Origin: Syncephalastrum monosporum B8922 | Taxonomy: Eukaryota > Mucoromycota > Mucoromycetes > Mucorales > Syncephalastraceae | Direction of reading: 5' to 3' | Length of the DNA stretch: 35,359 nucleotides | Assembly: GCA_000697355.1 (NCBI GenBank) | Contig: JNEN01000650.1 | Location: 1 to 35,359 of the forward strand | In this document: in pieces, positions 1-11,878 of the stretch | Layout: each line of letters opens with the position of its first letter | How positions within the stretch are numbered: the first letter of the stretch is position 1 | Position numbers and translations under genes: made by a program | Notes under the pieces: generated by a model | Databases searched by the model: none | Told to the model about the DNA's origin: nothing | What the model saw: the letters and a program-made list of their open reading frames with translations, nothing else

Positions 1-280
1 GCCGAGACGAGGAAGAAGGAGGAAAAGGGATAGAAAGGAAGGGCGTCCGCTAAAATTATCTTTTTTCCAGCACAGACGGAATGTCCGTGTCGAGTATGGC
101 ATTCGGCCGCCGTACCTGAATTGCGTTACCGGCCCTTTACTTGTGTAGTGTATCACGCGTAGTGCACGTTCTCAGTGCATTTTATTATGCGTACAGACAG
201 CCAACCTGCTCGAACAGCATTGTGTGGATATCCCACTTCTCGACGGAGAAGTCTAGAAATTATTTGCATCGCCAAAGTCA
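1..280 (+). repeat. Left copy of the terminal inverted repeat (dispersed coding repeat)
   Basis: This block is the reverse complement of 35081-35359. Positions 1-105 are identical between copies. After that there are substitutions at 106 and 119, a one-base deletion near 134, perfect agreement to about 231, and looser similarity to about 280. Read rightwards it has an open frame with a basic stretch (PRRGRRRKRDRK) followed by a YGIRPPYL segment. The one-base deletion near 134 shifts this copy out of frame, while the right copy stays open longer. It is therefore a decayed fragment of a repeat-encoded protein gene rather than a simple non-coding TIR. No telomeric repeat is present at the end. 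Confidence 0.85.
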
Positions 281-2024
281 AATTGTAAGGTGTCAAACCG
301 ACCTGCCCGCCTAGCATGACTCTATACAACACCTTTCCTTTTTGGTTTCTGCTATGTTTACCTTCACCTTTTTTCTTGCGTAGCCGGCGACCTCCACCTT
401 TCTTTCACGTAACCACCCATCACTTAAATCCATTTTGTTCCAGTGCTCGTAGTTTAGGAATAATATAAACTCCACCAGAGAGTTTTCTGTCTCGAATCAA
501 TAGTCAATTGCAGATTTACGAATACAAAGCTACTTTCAAGCTTATTTATCCTTTGCCTCTATTGGTATCGCTTACTCCACCGACAACGCACGTCTCCCCG
601 TTCATTTCTTCTACACATAAGAAACGTACTATCCCTCTTATTTTATTCTCTCAACCTGTATGTCAAGAGACGCACATTCTTCGATCCCTTTTCAATCTCT
701 ATTCCTTTTCTTCTCCTTTCTCCTTTCTCTTTTCTCTTTTTACGTACACGTTGAACTCATACCTTGTGGTTTAACTGGTGGTTATAACAGACTTATTCCG
801 CAATACCTACCTTTTCCATTTTCTACTACAAAGCCCGGACTTACACCATGCAATTCCAGTAGGCTCCCACGCAGTTCGTCTCGCTTATGATTGCTCGCGT
901 GGTGAAGAATTCCGCGCTGTCGCATGGCTCCGAGCCGATGCCCAAAAGCATCTCCATGTGGCACAAATAGGTGCGCATCTTCTTGCAGACGTCAGTAATT
1001 CAATTATTTGTGCTTTTTCAGACGCACTGACGCGTATTGCACGGATATGCCTGTCGTAAATTGCGTTTCGAGAAGCTTCTATTTAACCACAGCTGTCTTT
1101 GGAAATGTGTACAACCTCTTGTTTGACCACGGTGGATATCCAATGTCTGTTGTAACAGAAAGAATAGCTTAGAGAATAAAGAGTGAGCCGACATATCGCA
1201 AACAAATCTTAGATATATGTTTCACATGGCGAGAGGCACAGGTCAATATAATACGCTGTAGTCTCAGCTTCTGATAAATACTGTAGATCGGCATTCATGC
1301 GTTCTGAAAAGCTCATATTTCCATGTACCATTATTAGATTTGTCTTTCTCGGGGAGAGCCCATCCGAGGTGTGTCTGTCGTCGTATTATTTTCTCTCTGG
1401 AGTTTATGTAGGGTCTCTTATCAGAGAAAAAGTGTACTATTATCACTGTAAGAAAGGAAATACCAGATTACTCGGGCAAAATACTGGATGACTCCAAAAC
1501 TGCGCTTGGGTAGTGTTTATTTTTCTGATCTGGAAGGGAAGTTAAAATATATTCATATGTCTTCGTACTGTTTAGGTCTGAGCCTTACTTATTAGCGTAC
1601 TTGTATAGGTTATATAAAAGGGCATGCAGGGGGGGTCAGTGTGGGCTAGCACCTTGGCTAAGCACAGCTCTTGATGTACTCGACATCGAAGACAGGATGA
1701 AGTTATCATTTGCTTTATGTTCTGCAGGAACTCACTCGTCCAGCAACACTGTTATAACGTTCCCTTCAAAGCATAATATTCATCTATGAGTGTGATAGTC
1801 CACCTACAGCATTTGCTCTGGTTTCGATGGTGGTGTAGTAGGGCGAGGTATAGGAAACAATGGAGGACAACAAAGAGCATGAATGCAATGAAAATGAGTG
1901 CGCGCGCCTGTCGGCGCCTGAATGGGGTGGGTTGGGGTTGGTAGGGCAGATTTTACTGCGACTCGAATGATTCTTGAGGCCGTTTTTTACAATTCCATAG
2001 AAAGAAAAGCACTGGTAGACTCCA
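281..2024. other. Intergenic region, no supported gene
   Basis: About 1.7 kb with only short open frames of 60-93 codons that have no recognisable domain, consistent splice sites or start context. It contains pyrimidine-rich tracts around 660-745 and a TATAAAAG at 1614-1621 on the plus strand with no convincing gene behind it. The last few hundred bases should hold the promoter and 5' UTR of the MTR10-like gene that starts at 2025. Confidence 0.6.
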
Positions 2025-5000
2025 ATGGCTACTGCTTCTGTACCCCAAGTATTGCAGGCGCTCTCGGCTCTGTACGATCCCGAAGCTGACACGAGAGCCA
2101 AGCGAGAGGCAAACAGATGGCTAGAGAAATTCCAAAAACAAGTGAGACAATCACTGTCGCAAAGCGCTGTCGACTCACTCCAAAGCAACGCGTAGCCCGA
2201 GGCCTGGAGTACGGCCGACTACCTCATCAAGTCAGAATCGTCCAATCAAGAGACACGCCTCTTTGCCGCCCAGACCTTCCGCATCAAGGTACGTGCCTTC
2301 GTGTATTTCCTTTCCTGCCTTGGATCCCTCGTTCATCTGTCATGGCTTAGATCACCTACGACCTGCGCGACCTCGACACGAACGCGAGACTCTCGCTGCG
2401 CGACTCGCTTTTGGAGCTACTCGAGCTTTCGGCGCAGGGCCCCAAGGCGGTCATGGTGCAGCTGTGCTTGGCCATTGCCGATCTGGCTGTGCAGCTTGTC
2501 GATTGGAATACGGCTGTCCAGGACATGATTAGCAAGTTTGGCAGCCGGCCCGAGACAGCGGGCTGCTTGCTCGAGTTCTTGACGGTCCTTCCCGAAGAGC
2601 TTCACGGCAACACCCGGCTTCCGCTCACTGTAAGCTGACTCAACCCCAGTAGAGGAGGGCAATGACACTCACCGGACGGACAGGACCGCGAGCTGGACCA
2701 GCAGACGATCTGCCTTATCGAGAAGAATGCTGCTCAGGTCATGGAGTTGCTGGGTGTATATCTGCATTCGAGTGGTAAGTAGGATGTGTGCGATCCCAGC
2801 TACCTGTGACTCATGGCAATGTTAGGCAGTAACGCCTCGATTCAGGAAAAGGTGTTCCGCTGCATCTCCAGTTGGCTGCGCACCGGCGACGTCGATATAC
2901 GACAATTGGCAGATGACAACCTGCTCAACACCGCATTCCACGGTTTGGAAAACGACGAGCTGTTTGATGTAGCGTCCGACCTTGTGTGCGACATTATCGA
3001 CGGCACCAAAGACGTTGTCGAGATGAAATCAGTTATCGAGAACATATACCCTCGATTCACGCCGCTGCTGCAACGCCTGAAACACGCCAAGGCCGAGGAA
3101 GACACAGACGCGGTACGGGGCTACTGTCGCATCCTGATCTCGGCTGGCGAGGCATACGTGACGCTGATTGCTCAGCATCCGGAGTCGTTGACGACCCTGA
3201 TGGACGGTATCATGGAATGTGCCGATTACAACGATTTGGAGATCGTGCAGCTCACCTTCAAATTTTGGTACGAGCTCACCAATACACTCACAACCGCGAC
3301 CTTCGAACGCGTGATCCCCGCTTTTACGCATTACTTTGACGCACTTGTGGACATTATCCTGCGCCATCTGCACTATCCCGAAGACGCCCAGGAATTGACG
3401 GCCTCTGAACGAGATGAGTTTAGAGATTTTCGTCATGATATGGGTGACACCCTCAAGGATTGCTGCCGTATCTTGACTCCCGAGCGATGTCTCGCCAAGC
3501 CGTACATGCGACTCCAGTCCTTGCTTGCCTCACCGGGGGCCACGTGGCAGCAGATCGAAGCACCTATTTTCTCTTTACGCTCCATGGGCTCCGAAGTCCC
3601 AGAAAACGAAGACAAGGTCATGCCACGAATCCTGGAACTCTTTTCAAAACTGCCGGACCATCCGAAAATTCGCTATGCCGCGACGCTTGTCATCTCGCGT
3701 TATTCTTTCTGGACGCGATTACACCCGCAGTACATCACCTATCAGCTCAACTTCATCTCGGCCGGTTTCCAGAACGATGAAGTCGCGGCTGCCAGTGCCC
3801 TCGCTCTCAAACATTTATGCAAAGACTGCAGCGCGGTAAGCTTTTGGCTGAGAAGAGGAAACGAGGGCATCGTACTCATCGATTTTCCTTAGCTTCTTGT
3901 CGATTACCTGGGTGAGCTCCATCCATTCTATGTGAACGTCGTCAAGGCACTGCCGTTCCATGACGCTTTCGAGGTGACAGAGGCTGTAGCCCACGTTTTG
4001 GCGGCAGTCCCTGTCGCAGAGCTACAGAATGCGTTGCAAATGTTCTGTCTACCACTGGCGCAACAATTACACGAGATCGTCACCCATGACAAGAAGGCAT
4101 TGGATCGTAAGACATGCACCAAGGCTGGAGGTAAGCCGTTAACGGTGTCAAATAGACGCGTTTTTTTTTCTCACTTGCTGGTTAGATCTGCTGGAACAAA
4201 TAAGCGCTTTCATCGAATTCGTTCATCCCGATATACCCGCTGGTCAGCCGCACCCCTGCGTGAACTTTGTCAACGAGCTCTGGCCCATTTTTGACCTCTG
4301 CATCAAGAACTTTGGGGATAGCAACGTGATTTGCGAGCCTCTCGGACGATGTCTCAAGAGCTGTATCAAGTCATATAAGCTCCACTTCTTACCCCTCCTT
4401 CCCCAACTGCTCGATCGCCTTGTCATTGGTTTTGAGCAGAGCGGTTTGGGAGTGTATCTCTACGTATCGCTCAAGGTCATCGAAGAATATGCGCAGAGCA
4501 CCGCCGAGACGACCGCCGTGTGCTTTAGCCTGATCGAACGCCTGAGTGGCACCATGTTCACCAAGGCCAACACAGCAGATTTCAACGATATACCGGACGG
4601 TAAGGACAAACAATAGCTACTCTGGCCGCGATGCTCATTCAACTTTTCACATAGTGCTGGACGACTATTTTAGAATGGTCACGACTTTTTTGAATTGCAC
4701 GCCGACACCTCTCGTCCAAAGCCCGTTACTGGCATCCATTTTCCAGCTCGGTTTGAAGGGCTTGCTTGTGCGAGAGAACAACGCACTGACTTCGGTTATT
4801 CTTTTTTACCGCCGCTTACTGGGCATTGCACTCTCTGTGGACGAGCTGATGCCGGGGGACGTGGCCCGAACAGCGGCCTCGATTGGACAAAATGGCGCAC
4901 GCATCACCAGTCTGTTCCGGGAGCTGGGCAGTGGGTTCGTCAACATCCTGTTTGACGGCCTCATCGACGTATACTCTTGGGAAGTCATTCCCGATATCGC

Positions 5001-5272
5001 CTCCATCATGCGACAGCTCGCACAGATGCTGCCTGCAGAGACAAGCCAGTGGATGGTGACGTTGGTGAATAGCCTGTCGGGCGAGACCGTTTCCACTTCA
5101 GAAAAGAACGAGTTCCTCCAAAGCTATATGACGTAAGTTTATACACCGTGGATGTAATATAAGGTGCTGATCTCATTTATCTTGTAGCGCTGTACAAGAA
5201 AAACAGTGGTCCAAGGCACGGAGAGTGCTCTCTGACTTCATCGTAACATACCGCCGTAAAAGTAGAAAGTAG
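2025..5272 (+). CDS. MTR10: Nuclear import receptor, importin-beta family (MTR10 / transportin-3 type)
   Basis: The product is predicted to be a karyopherin that carries SR-rich and other RNA-binding proteins into the nucleus and releases them on Ran-GTP. Nine exons give 934 aa, close to human TNPO3 (923) and yeast Mtr10. Exons: 2025-2141, 2196-2288, 2351-2629, 2684-2774, 2826-3835, 3893-4130, 4186-4599, 4655-5132, 5188-5272; all eight introns are 50-65 nt and phases close. The N-terminus has the family pattern EANRWLEKFQ followed by AWSTADYLI and ETRLFAAQTFRIK. An exportin-1-like region follows (DLRDLDTNARLSLRDSLLEL, then a VQLCLAIADLAVQ helix), and the rest is HEAT-repeat helices to a basic tail ending YRRKSRK. 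Acceptor 2195 for intron 1 is preferred over 2201 because it gives a PEAW junction as in relatives. Family assignment is firm; exact orthology (MTR10 versus IPO13-like) is slightly less so. Confidence 0.93.
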
Positions 5273-5288
5273 TAATTTCAACATGTAA

Positions 5289-5294
5289 AATAAA
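5289..5294 (+). terminator. Poly(A) signal AATAAA of the MTR10-like gene
   Basis: A canonical AATAAA lies 17 nt after the stop codon of the import receptor gene. The next gene runs convergently and ends at 5496, so the two 3' ends share a 223 bp spacer. Confidence 0.5.
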
Positions 5295-5495
5295 GGGGAG
5301 CAAAGGAACAATTATGCATCTGCTTATTGAGCATGTGTATCAAGACAGCAGGTGAGAAGGGGCGAGCAGACGCCAGTTGAGATGAAACTTCATCATATCC
5401 TTTCTTTGGATGTACCATGAATTCATTTGGACGAAGAGAGTCAAAAACAAACGTGAAAAACAAAATAATATGGGAATAATAAATTACATTATATA

Positions 5496-6685
5496 CTATG
5501 AGCTGCTCTTGGGATCACAAAGCAGGTTCCACAGCATCATATTCTCAATGTTGAGGACATTGCGCTTCGAGTACGGTGTGCCGCTGGAAACGCAGAGGTT
5601 GTCGGGGATACCGAGACGATGGACATCCCAAAGCAGCACGCGATCCTGATACTTGTCTACGGTTTGTCGAACTGCCCTGGCGAATGCGTTACTGCGACCG
5701 GCGTTCCAAGAGGTCGACTGGATCGTGCCGCAGCAGAACCACTGCGGGGTTCTTACCACGATAGTCTGGGTCGGATAAACTTCGGTCATGAGATAGACTA
5801 GCAGATCTTCAAAAAGAGAGGCAAAATGACCGGGCGAGCTGCTGCGTTCTTCGATATCCTTATTACCGAACCCGAGGATGACAATGTCGGCGGGGTCGAC
5901 CTTGGCTGCTTGGGCGCTGATCTCGGCCTTGTAATCATGAAGGGCGAGACTGCCCATGTTGTTAAAGTAGAAGCGGGTATCGGCATGCCAGGTCTCGTTG
6001 ATAACGAGCGGGACGGTCGGATGCGTGACCCACTTTTCGTGTTTCTCGGCGTCGTCGTTGCACACGCACAGCTGATCCTCATAGTCATTGCACCATCGGT
6101 TGCCGCTGGCAAAAGCCTTGAGGTTGCGGCGTACATTGGCGTCGGCATAGACGTGGATGGTCTTGCGGAGCAAGCAATGGACGGCCTGGCCAATGCTGAC
6201 GTACTGGGGCCGGCACTGGTCGGGCACGAACAGGCGGTTGTTTTCCGCGTGATCTTCCTGAGCGATGCCAAACATGCCAAAGAAATCAAGGGGATAAGCC
6301 CGTTGATACTCGGTCTTGCGCATCCACGATCCGGTCGTGTGTTGGTTGTTGCGCGCATCGCAGAGGGGCGGGAGCGGGGCGGGGGCGTCTGATTGCTTTT
6401 TGCGGACGGCGAGTTTGTTTTGCGACAAGAAACGGTAGGGCCGGTAGTAATGCAAGGCAGGCGTTTCCCAAAAGTAGGAGCGATATTCGGTGCGGCTCTC
6501 GAGGTAGTAGATGTCGGTATGCATGAAGGTCACCGAGGCATAATAGACATTTGTCTGGCGAGCGTGCTGCTTCAGCTCGATCGAGAGTTTGTTCCAACGA
6601 CCGATGGCTGTCATGACAATGCTATCCATAGGGCCGAGGTGCTCTTCCGGTTTTATGGATGATTTGGCAGGAATAGGGCCGAGCT

Positions 6686-6718
<33 letters not shown>

Positions 6719-7255
6719 CATAAGGATGAATATTAACCGGGATACTTAAATATCTGATATAAGCAGTGTGTCCTTACGAGTACGACAACGCAGATCGAGT
6801 CCCCTTCGGGAAGAAAGACGTTCTTTGTGGTGAAGTTGCCGTCTTGCTTCATGAACATGGCTTTGGAGCCCCAGCCATCCCAGTACTTGCGGTCGGAAGC
6901 ACTAAGCGAAAGAAGAGCGTTAAGTAGGACAGAGGAATAAGAAGGAGACGACGTACAGCCAAGCAAAGTCAACGTCGGTGCAAGCGTCGGGCGGAGGAGC
7001 AGGCGTCTGGTCTTGGTCGGAAGAAGGGAGAGGAGCAGGAGAAGGAGGAGGAGGTGGTGGTGATTGGATGGCGTCATCATCTGGATTCACGGGGAGTGGC
7101 TGTGGGTCTTTGGGCAGGTCCTGGTCCAGGTGCAGTGGAGACCAGTGTTTGTCGGCCAGTGTGGAGTACGGTCTGAGGTGGAACAAGGTGAGAAGACCAA
7201 GGGCAAGAAGCGAGAGTATGGCAAGATTCCGCCGTGATAAGCTTGGCACCTGCAT
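5496..7255 (-). CDS. Type II membrane protein with NXPE/PC-esterase-like (SGNH-fold) domain, probably catalytically altered
   Basis: Three exons (7255-6957, 6901-6778, 6683-5496) encode 536 aa. The start at 7255 is chosen because it gives a short basic segment (SLSRR) and a signal anchor at residues about 11-28, followed by a Pro/Asp-rich stem (to about 95) and a lumenal domain. That architecture suits a Golgi/ER glycan-modifying protein. The domain resembles the NXPE C-terminal/PC-esterase family by pattern: IHVYADANVRR (about 318-328), VDPADIVILGFGNKD (about 404-418), TIVVRTPQW then STSWNAGRSNAFARAV, WDVHRLG and PDNLC (493-505), and a C-terminal NIENMMLWNLLC. Where family members usually have GDS there is ADA (321-323), and the late D-N-x-H-like position reads DNLC. 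It may therefore be a pseudo-enzyme or have different chemistry. Family assignment is from memory of motifs, without a search. Confidence 0.6.
6687..6718. repeat. (TAGA)8 microsatellite inside an intron
   Basis: Eight TAGA units lie in intron 2 (6684-6777) of the NXPE-like gene. On the transcribed strand they read (TCTA)8 and run directly into the TAG acceptor at 6684-6686, so the microsatellite forms the polypyrimidine tract of that splice site. Confidence 0.95.
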
Positions 7256-7296
7256 GCTGTATGCTGTATGCTGAATGTTATATGCTGTATGCTGCG
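7253..7296. repeat. Degenerate 7-bp tandem repeat (ATGCTGT) over a start codon
   Basis: About six copies of ATGCTGT or one-to-three-base variants run from the NXPE-like gene's start codon into its 5' region. On the minus strand the repeat lies in the immediate 5' leader. A second short GTGGAGA repeat follows at about 7306-7322. Confidence 0.8.
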
Positions 7297-7518
7297 GAAT
7301 GTAGAGAGTGGAGAGTGGAGAGCTGAGAAGGATGGAATGCAAGAGGAACTCCCAAAGGACAGACAAGCGGGACAACGAGTCACTTGTATACCAGTAACAA
7401 ATTGCCCAAAAAGACAATAATAATAAGAAACCCAGTCCAGCCCACTACAAAGTGCCTGTGCTGGCATTGCATTGAAATTATACCTTCTCTCTTCTTTTTC
7501 TGAATACAACTCTCCACC
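7256..7518. promoter_or_regulatory. Divergent promoter region, NXPE-like gene / RAT1
   Basis: This 263 bp gap separates the two start codons of oppositely transcribed genes, so both promoters and 5' UTRs must fit here or overlap. Apart from the 7-bp tandem repeat and a pyrimidine-rich stretch (7481-7500) just before the RAT1 start, I see no clear TATA box or named regulatory motif. Confidence 0.55.
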
Positions 7519-8180
7519 ATGGGTGTCCCAGCTTTCTTTAGGTACTGCCTATCCCGCCGTTTTTTCTAGCTCTGTTATTCACCCTACGTTTAGATGGCTG
7601 TCCAACAAATTCCCCAAGGTGGCAACTGCTGTCAAGGAAGAGGTCCCACGCGAGGTGAACGGCCAAAAGATTCCTGTCGACACCACGAAAGCCAACCCCA
7701 ACGGCGAAGAATTTGACAACCTGTATCTCGACATGAACGGCATTATTCACCCGTGCTGTCATCCTGAGGGCAAGGTAACCTCACACCACCCGATCTCGCC
7801 TTCCGTCGTTGCTTATGCATGCCTTTTTTTCTGCTTTTCTCTGTTTTCTCTTTAGCCTGCGCCCGAAACCGAGGATGACATGATGATTGAGATTTTCGCT
7901 TACATGGACCGCATCGTCGACATGGTCCGCCCACGCAAGGTCTTGTACATGGCGATCGGTAAGACAGCAAGATCTCGACGAGATCGACTCAGAAGCGACT
8001 CAACAATCTCACTTTTTTGTAGACGGTGTCGCGCCGCGTGCAAAAATGAATCAGCAGCGCTCGCGTCGTTTCCGCGCATCCCAACTGGCAGAAGAGGAGC
8101 GCAAGGCCAAGGCAGATGTAGAGCGGCAACTGTCAGGTAAGCCAGGGAGGATTACCTTCTCGTATGGTTAGCTAAGGTCG

Positions 8181-8214
<34 letters not shown>

Positions 8215-11200
8215 GCAGCGATTGGCCAGGCCCATCAGATGCCCGAGGAGAAGCAACATTTCGACTCCAACTGTATCACGCCCGGCACGCCATTCATGGC
8301 GCATCTGGCCACCTGTCTCCGGTACCATATCGCTTACAAGCAGAACACCGATCCGCTTTGGAAGAACGTAAGTCATGTGCCGTTTGCCGCAGCAGCCCAC
8401 TCAACCGCTCTCCGCATATAGATGAAGGTCATCCTTTCCGATGCCACCGTCCCAGGTGAAGGTGAGCATAAGATCATGGAATACATTCGTGTGCAAAGAG
8501 CCATGCCACACCATAACCCCAATACATCCCACGTCATCTACGGTTTGGTAAGGAAAGCGCTTTCTCTCTAAACCTATATCTAACACACTAATCAGGATGC
8601 CGATTTGATCATGTTGGCGCTGGGCACCCACGAACCATACTTCAAAATTCTGCGTGAGGACGTCTTTGATAACTCCAAGAAAAATGTATGCCATCGTTGC
8701 AACCAACCGGGTCATATTGCGACCAATTGCACAGGTAAGGGAGCAAAGAGTATGTCGATGTCGGCGACTGATCTTTTTTTTTTTTTTTTGTAGCTACACG
8801 TGAGGCTATTGATGCGTACAAGAAAGCAGAACGGGAAGCTCGGGCGAATGAGCTGAAGCCTTATGTTTTCCTTCACGTCAACATTCTTCGAGAATATCTG
8901 GAGCACGCTCTCAAATTCCACGTGGACGGCATCGAATGGGACTTTGAGAGAGCCATTGACGATTGGGTGTTCATGTGTTTCTTTGTGGGTAACGATTTCT
9001 TGCCCCACCTTCCCTCTCTGGAGATTCGCGAGGGCGCTATCAGTACTCTCAGTATGCTTTGGAAGCAAGTCATGCCGATAATGGGTGGATATATGACTCA
9101 CAATGGCAATGTAAGTAACGAGCCTTTTCGTCTAGTTTGTTTACATCGATTAACACTCATTCACCCACCCCCTAGGTGGACCTGAGACGAGTCCAAATCT
9201 TGGTCACAGAGCTCGGCAAGATGGAAGACGAAATCTTTTCTGAGCGAAAAGCCAGTAAGTGAAAGAGGAGACAGGAGAGTCCATCTGTGCCTAACGATTT
9301 CTACAGAGGAAGACCGTCGAAAGAACAACCAAAAGCGAAGAAAGCTCGAAGAGGACCGCCGACAGGAACGTGAGCTGAACATGCAGACGCAGGGTTATGA
9401 CTTTGGTCTGCTGACTGCCGCTCCTGTGGGTCAGCCCTCCGCGGGTATGTCCAACAGCGATGTTGTCGCCAACCGAGGTAAGCTCCGCACGGCCAACTAT
9501 GATGCGGCAGCCGCATTACGCGCCGAGATGGGCGGTGCATTTTCCGAGGCCCAAGGCGAAAAAGGGTCCACGGGCACGAAACGCAAAGCGGACGAAATCG
9601 AAGACGAAGATGAGAGTGAAATGGCCGACGACATGGACGATGCGCCTGCGACGGCAGAGGACACCGATCTGGAGGCGGCTGGCAAAGCCATTCTTGAAAA
9701 GGCGGCGGCTGATAAGCAGGCGGCGGATGATGCTGCTCGCACCCGTGAACCAGAGGACGCTGTGCGGTATGTACAAAAGATGATCCTTCCTTGATTCCAA
9801 TGCTCATTATTTTGTATATTGACAGCTTCTGGGAGTCCGGTTGGAAATCAAGATACTACCAGTCAAAGTTCAATCTTGAACTCAACGATAAGGATGCTAT
9901 CCAACAGTGAGTGCTTTGTACAGCCTATCGTCCTGAATAACTCACGATCATTTTTTCACAGCATCGTCAAATCGTATTGCGAAGGTTTAATATGGGTTTT
10001 CAAGTACTATTACACGGTAATTCAGAAACCAAAAAAAAATTTGCAAGAACCAGTACGCTGATGCGAATGAATTTAGGGCTGTGTCTCTTGGTCATGGTAC
10101 TATCCTTACTATTATGCGCCGATGGCATCCGACTTCGAGGACATTGAGTCGTTTGATATCAAGTTCGAACAAAGCGCCCCATTAAAGCCATTTGAGCAGT
10201 TGATGGGTGTCTTGCCTGCGGCAAGGTAAGTTATAGTGACCGGGCTATCACGCAATGGCACTCATGATTGGAATAGTCGAGACCATATTCCCAAGGCCTT
10301 CCACGACTTGATGACCTATGAACTGTCCCCCATTATTGACTTTTATCCGACTGAATTTGATGTCGACATGGATGGCAAGATGTTTGCCTGGCAAGGTAAG
10401 GACGACTCGCAGATTTTTTTAGTCTTTTATATTGACATGTAAATTCAGGTGTGGTCAAGCTCCCCTTCATCGACACAAAGCGGTTATTAGACGCCATGAG
10501 CAAGTACTATGATCAGCTTGACGAAGAAGAGCAGATCCGCAACTCGGAGGGCCCCTCGATTCTGTACGTGGGCGAGCCACACAAACTGTATGACACTATC
10601 AGCGAAGAGGTTTATACCAAGCGCAGCGATGGCAACCCTGTCAAGCTCGATGTCCGCTACAGTGAGGGCATGACAGGTCTTGTCGAAAAAGATCCCGAAT
10701 GCATCCCGGCCAGCACGTTGCGAAACCCGTTGCCAAACCATGACCTAGATGACATTGCGACCGATCGGTCCATCAGCGTCATCTATAAACTGCCTGAGCT
10801 GCCCAAAGACTTTGTGTTCAACACAGGCCTGCTTCAGGGCATTACGCTGCCTCCGCCTGTGTTGGATTATGAAGATCAGCGGATAGCCAACTTTGACAAG
10901 GGATTCACGAACGGTCGGCCGAATCATAACCGCGGCTGGGTATCTCAGATTGACCACATGGAAGAGTTCCGAGACCAACGGTAAGCTTGGAAGAGACATT
11001 TGATTGACGAGAGAGCTGATGGTAGCACGTGCAGAAACCGTCGTGGAGGACGTGGTGGTGGTCGAGGAGGTTTCCGCGGCAACAGCCATCATTACCAGCA
11101 ACAACACCAGCCCCATGGTGGCTACCACGGCGGACAGCAGTATGGCGGCTATCAACAAGGGGATGGCTATGGCTACGGCTATCAACAACAGCAACAGCAA

Positions 11201-11533
11201 CACAGAGGCCAATACGGCTATGACCAATATGGCGGCTATGGTGGAGGAGCTGGTGGTGGTTATAATAATCAGCAGCAACAGTATGGCCAGTACGGTGGTT
11301 ATAACCAATATAGTGGTGGCGGCTATCAGGACTACCGGCCTCGGAATCCAAGAGGCGGTGGTGGTGGGGGTCAGCGGGGTGGTGGTTACCAGCAACAGCG
11401 CCATCATCAGCAGCAGCAGCCTCAACATGGTGGATATCGCGATAACAGCAGTGGCAATTACTATCAAGCAGGCGGTGGGTACAGTGGATATCGCCAGGGT
11501 AGAGGTGGGTATCGACCCAACTATGGTAGATAA
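7519..11533 (+). CDS. RAT1: Nuclear 5'-3' exoribonuclease 2 (RAT1/XRN2/Dhp1)
   Basis: It degrades 5'-monophosphorylated RNA processively in the nucleus (rRNA/snoRNA trimming, torpedo termination by RNA polymerase II). Sixteen exons give 1041 aa: 7519-7541, 7594-7774, 7856-7958, 8023-8136, 8219-8367, 8422-8547, 8596-8734, 8794-9110, 9176-9254, 9307-9766, 9826-9906, 9962-10016, 10077-10225, 10277-10395, 10449-10980, 11035-11533; all phases close. The N-terminus is [10 protein letters not shown], and the XRN blocks follow: [64 protein letters not shown] and [20 protein letters not shown] zinc knuckle (C264, C267, H272, C277) marks the RAT1 rather than the XRN1 branch. A charged Ala/Glu/Asp-rich linker (about 450-555) precedes [12 protein letters not shown] and the [13 protein letters not shown] block. 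The last exon (876-1041) is a low-complexity RGG plus Q/G/Y tail. The ATG has CCACC before it, a good Kozak context. Confidence 0.97.
8182..8213. repeat. T32 homopolymer in a RAT1 intron
   Basis: A run of 32 T lies immediately before the GGCAG acceptor of RAT1 intron 4 (8137-8218). A second run of 16 T (8774-8789) precedes the GTAG acceptor of intron 7 (8735-8793). Both serve as polypyrimidine tracts. Their exact lengths are prone to sequencing error. Confidence 0.9.
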
Positions 11534-11786
11534 ATTGATCGCATAGTCCTAGTCGTACAATCAAAAAAGATAACGAAGCTTTTCAAGCTTCCCAAAATCA
11601 TTCTCTGTTCAAAAGTTCCTTCTCTTTTCGTGGCATTTCCAGCAGGATGAAGCATGTTGTCATAAAAGTCTGTCAGAAAAGAGCTCATTGATAAATAATG
11701 TTTCGCTTTTGGCATATTACAGTCAAACAGCAGTTGATGACTAAAGATAAAACTAAAGAGGATTGTATTTTGTGACGTGAACTTGC

Positions 11787-11792
11787 AATAAA
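11787..11792 (+). terminator. Poly(A) signal AATAAA downstream of RAT1
   Basis: An AATAAA occurs 254 nt after the RAT1 stop codon. No better hexamer lies closer, so this is the likely 3' end signal. Confidence 0.4.
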
Positions 11793-11878
11793 AATGATCT
11801 GCTACTGGAATTGATTCGCACCTCGTTTATTGTGCCGGTTCGCATATAAGTAGCAGCATTAGGGAAATTTACAGCGTA

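Noticed and set aside
778..1059. 93-codon plus-strand frame that reads as moderately protein-like
   Set aside because: No recognisable domain, splice structure or start context; chance cannot be excluded.
5798..6392. Overlapping frames of about 186-188 codons on both strands
   Set aside because: They are shadows of the NXPE-like coding exon, which has conserved motifs in its own frame.
10745..11564. Two long minus-strand frames (240 and 219 codons), one very hydrophobic and one His-rich
   Set aside because: They are antisense images of the Gly/Gln/Tyr-rich RAT1 tail. The low-complexity sense codons create hydrophobic or His-rich antisense reading, with no other support.
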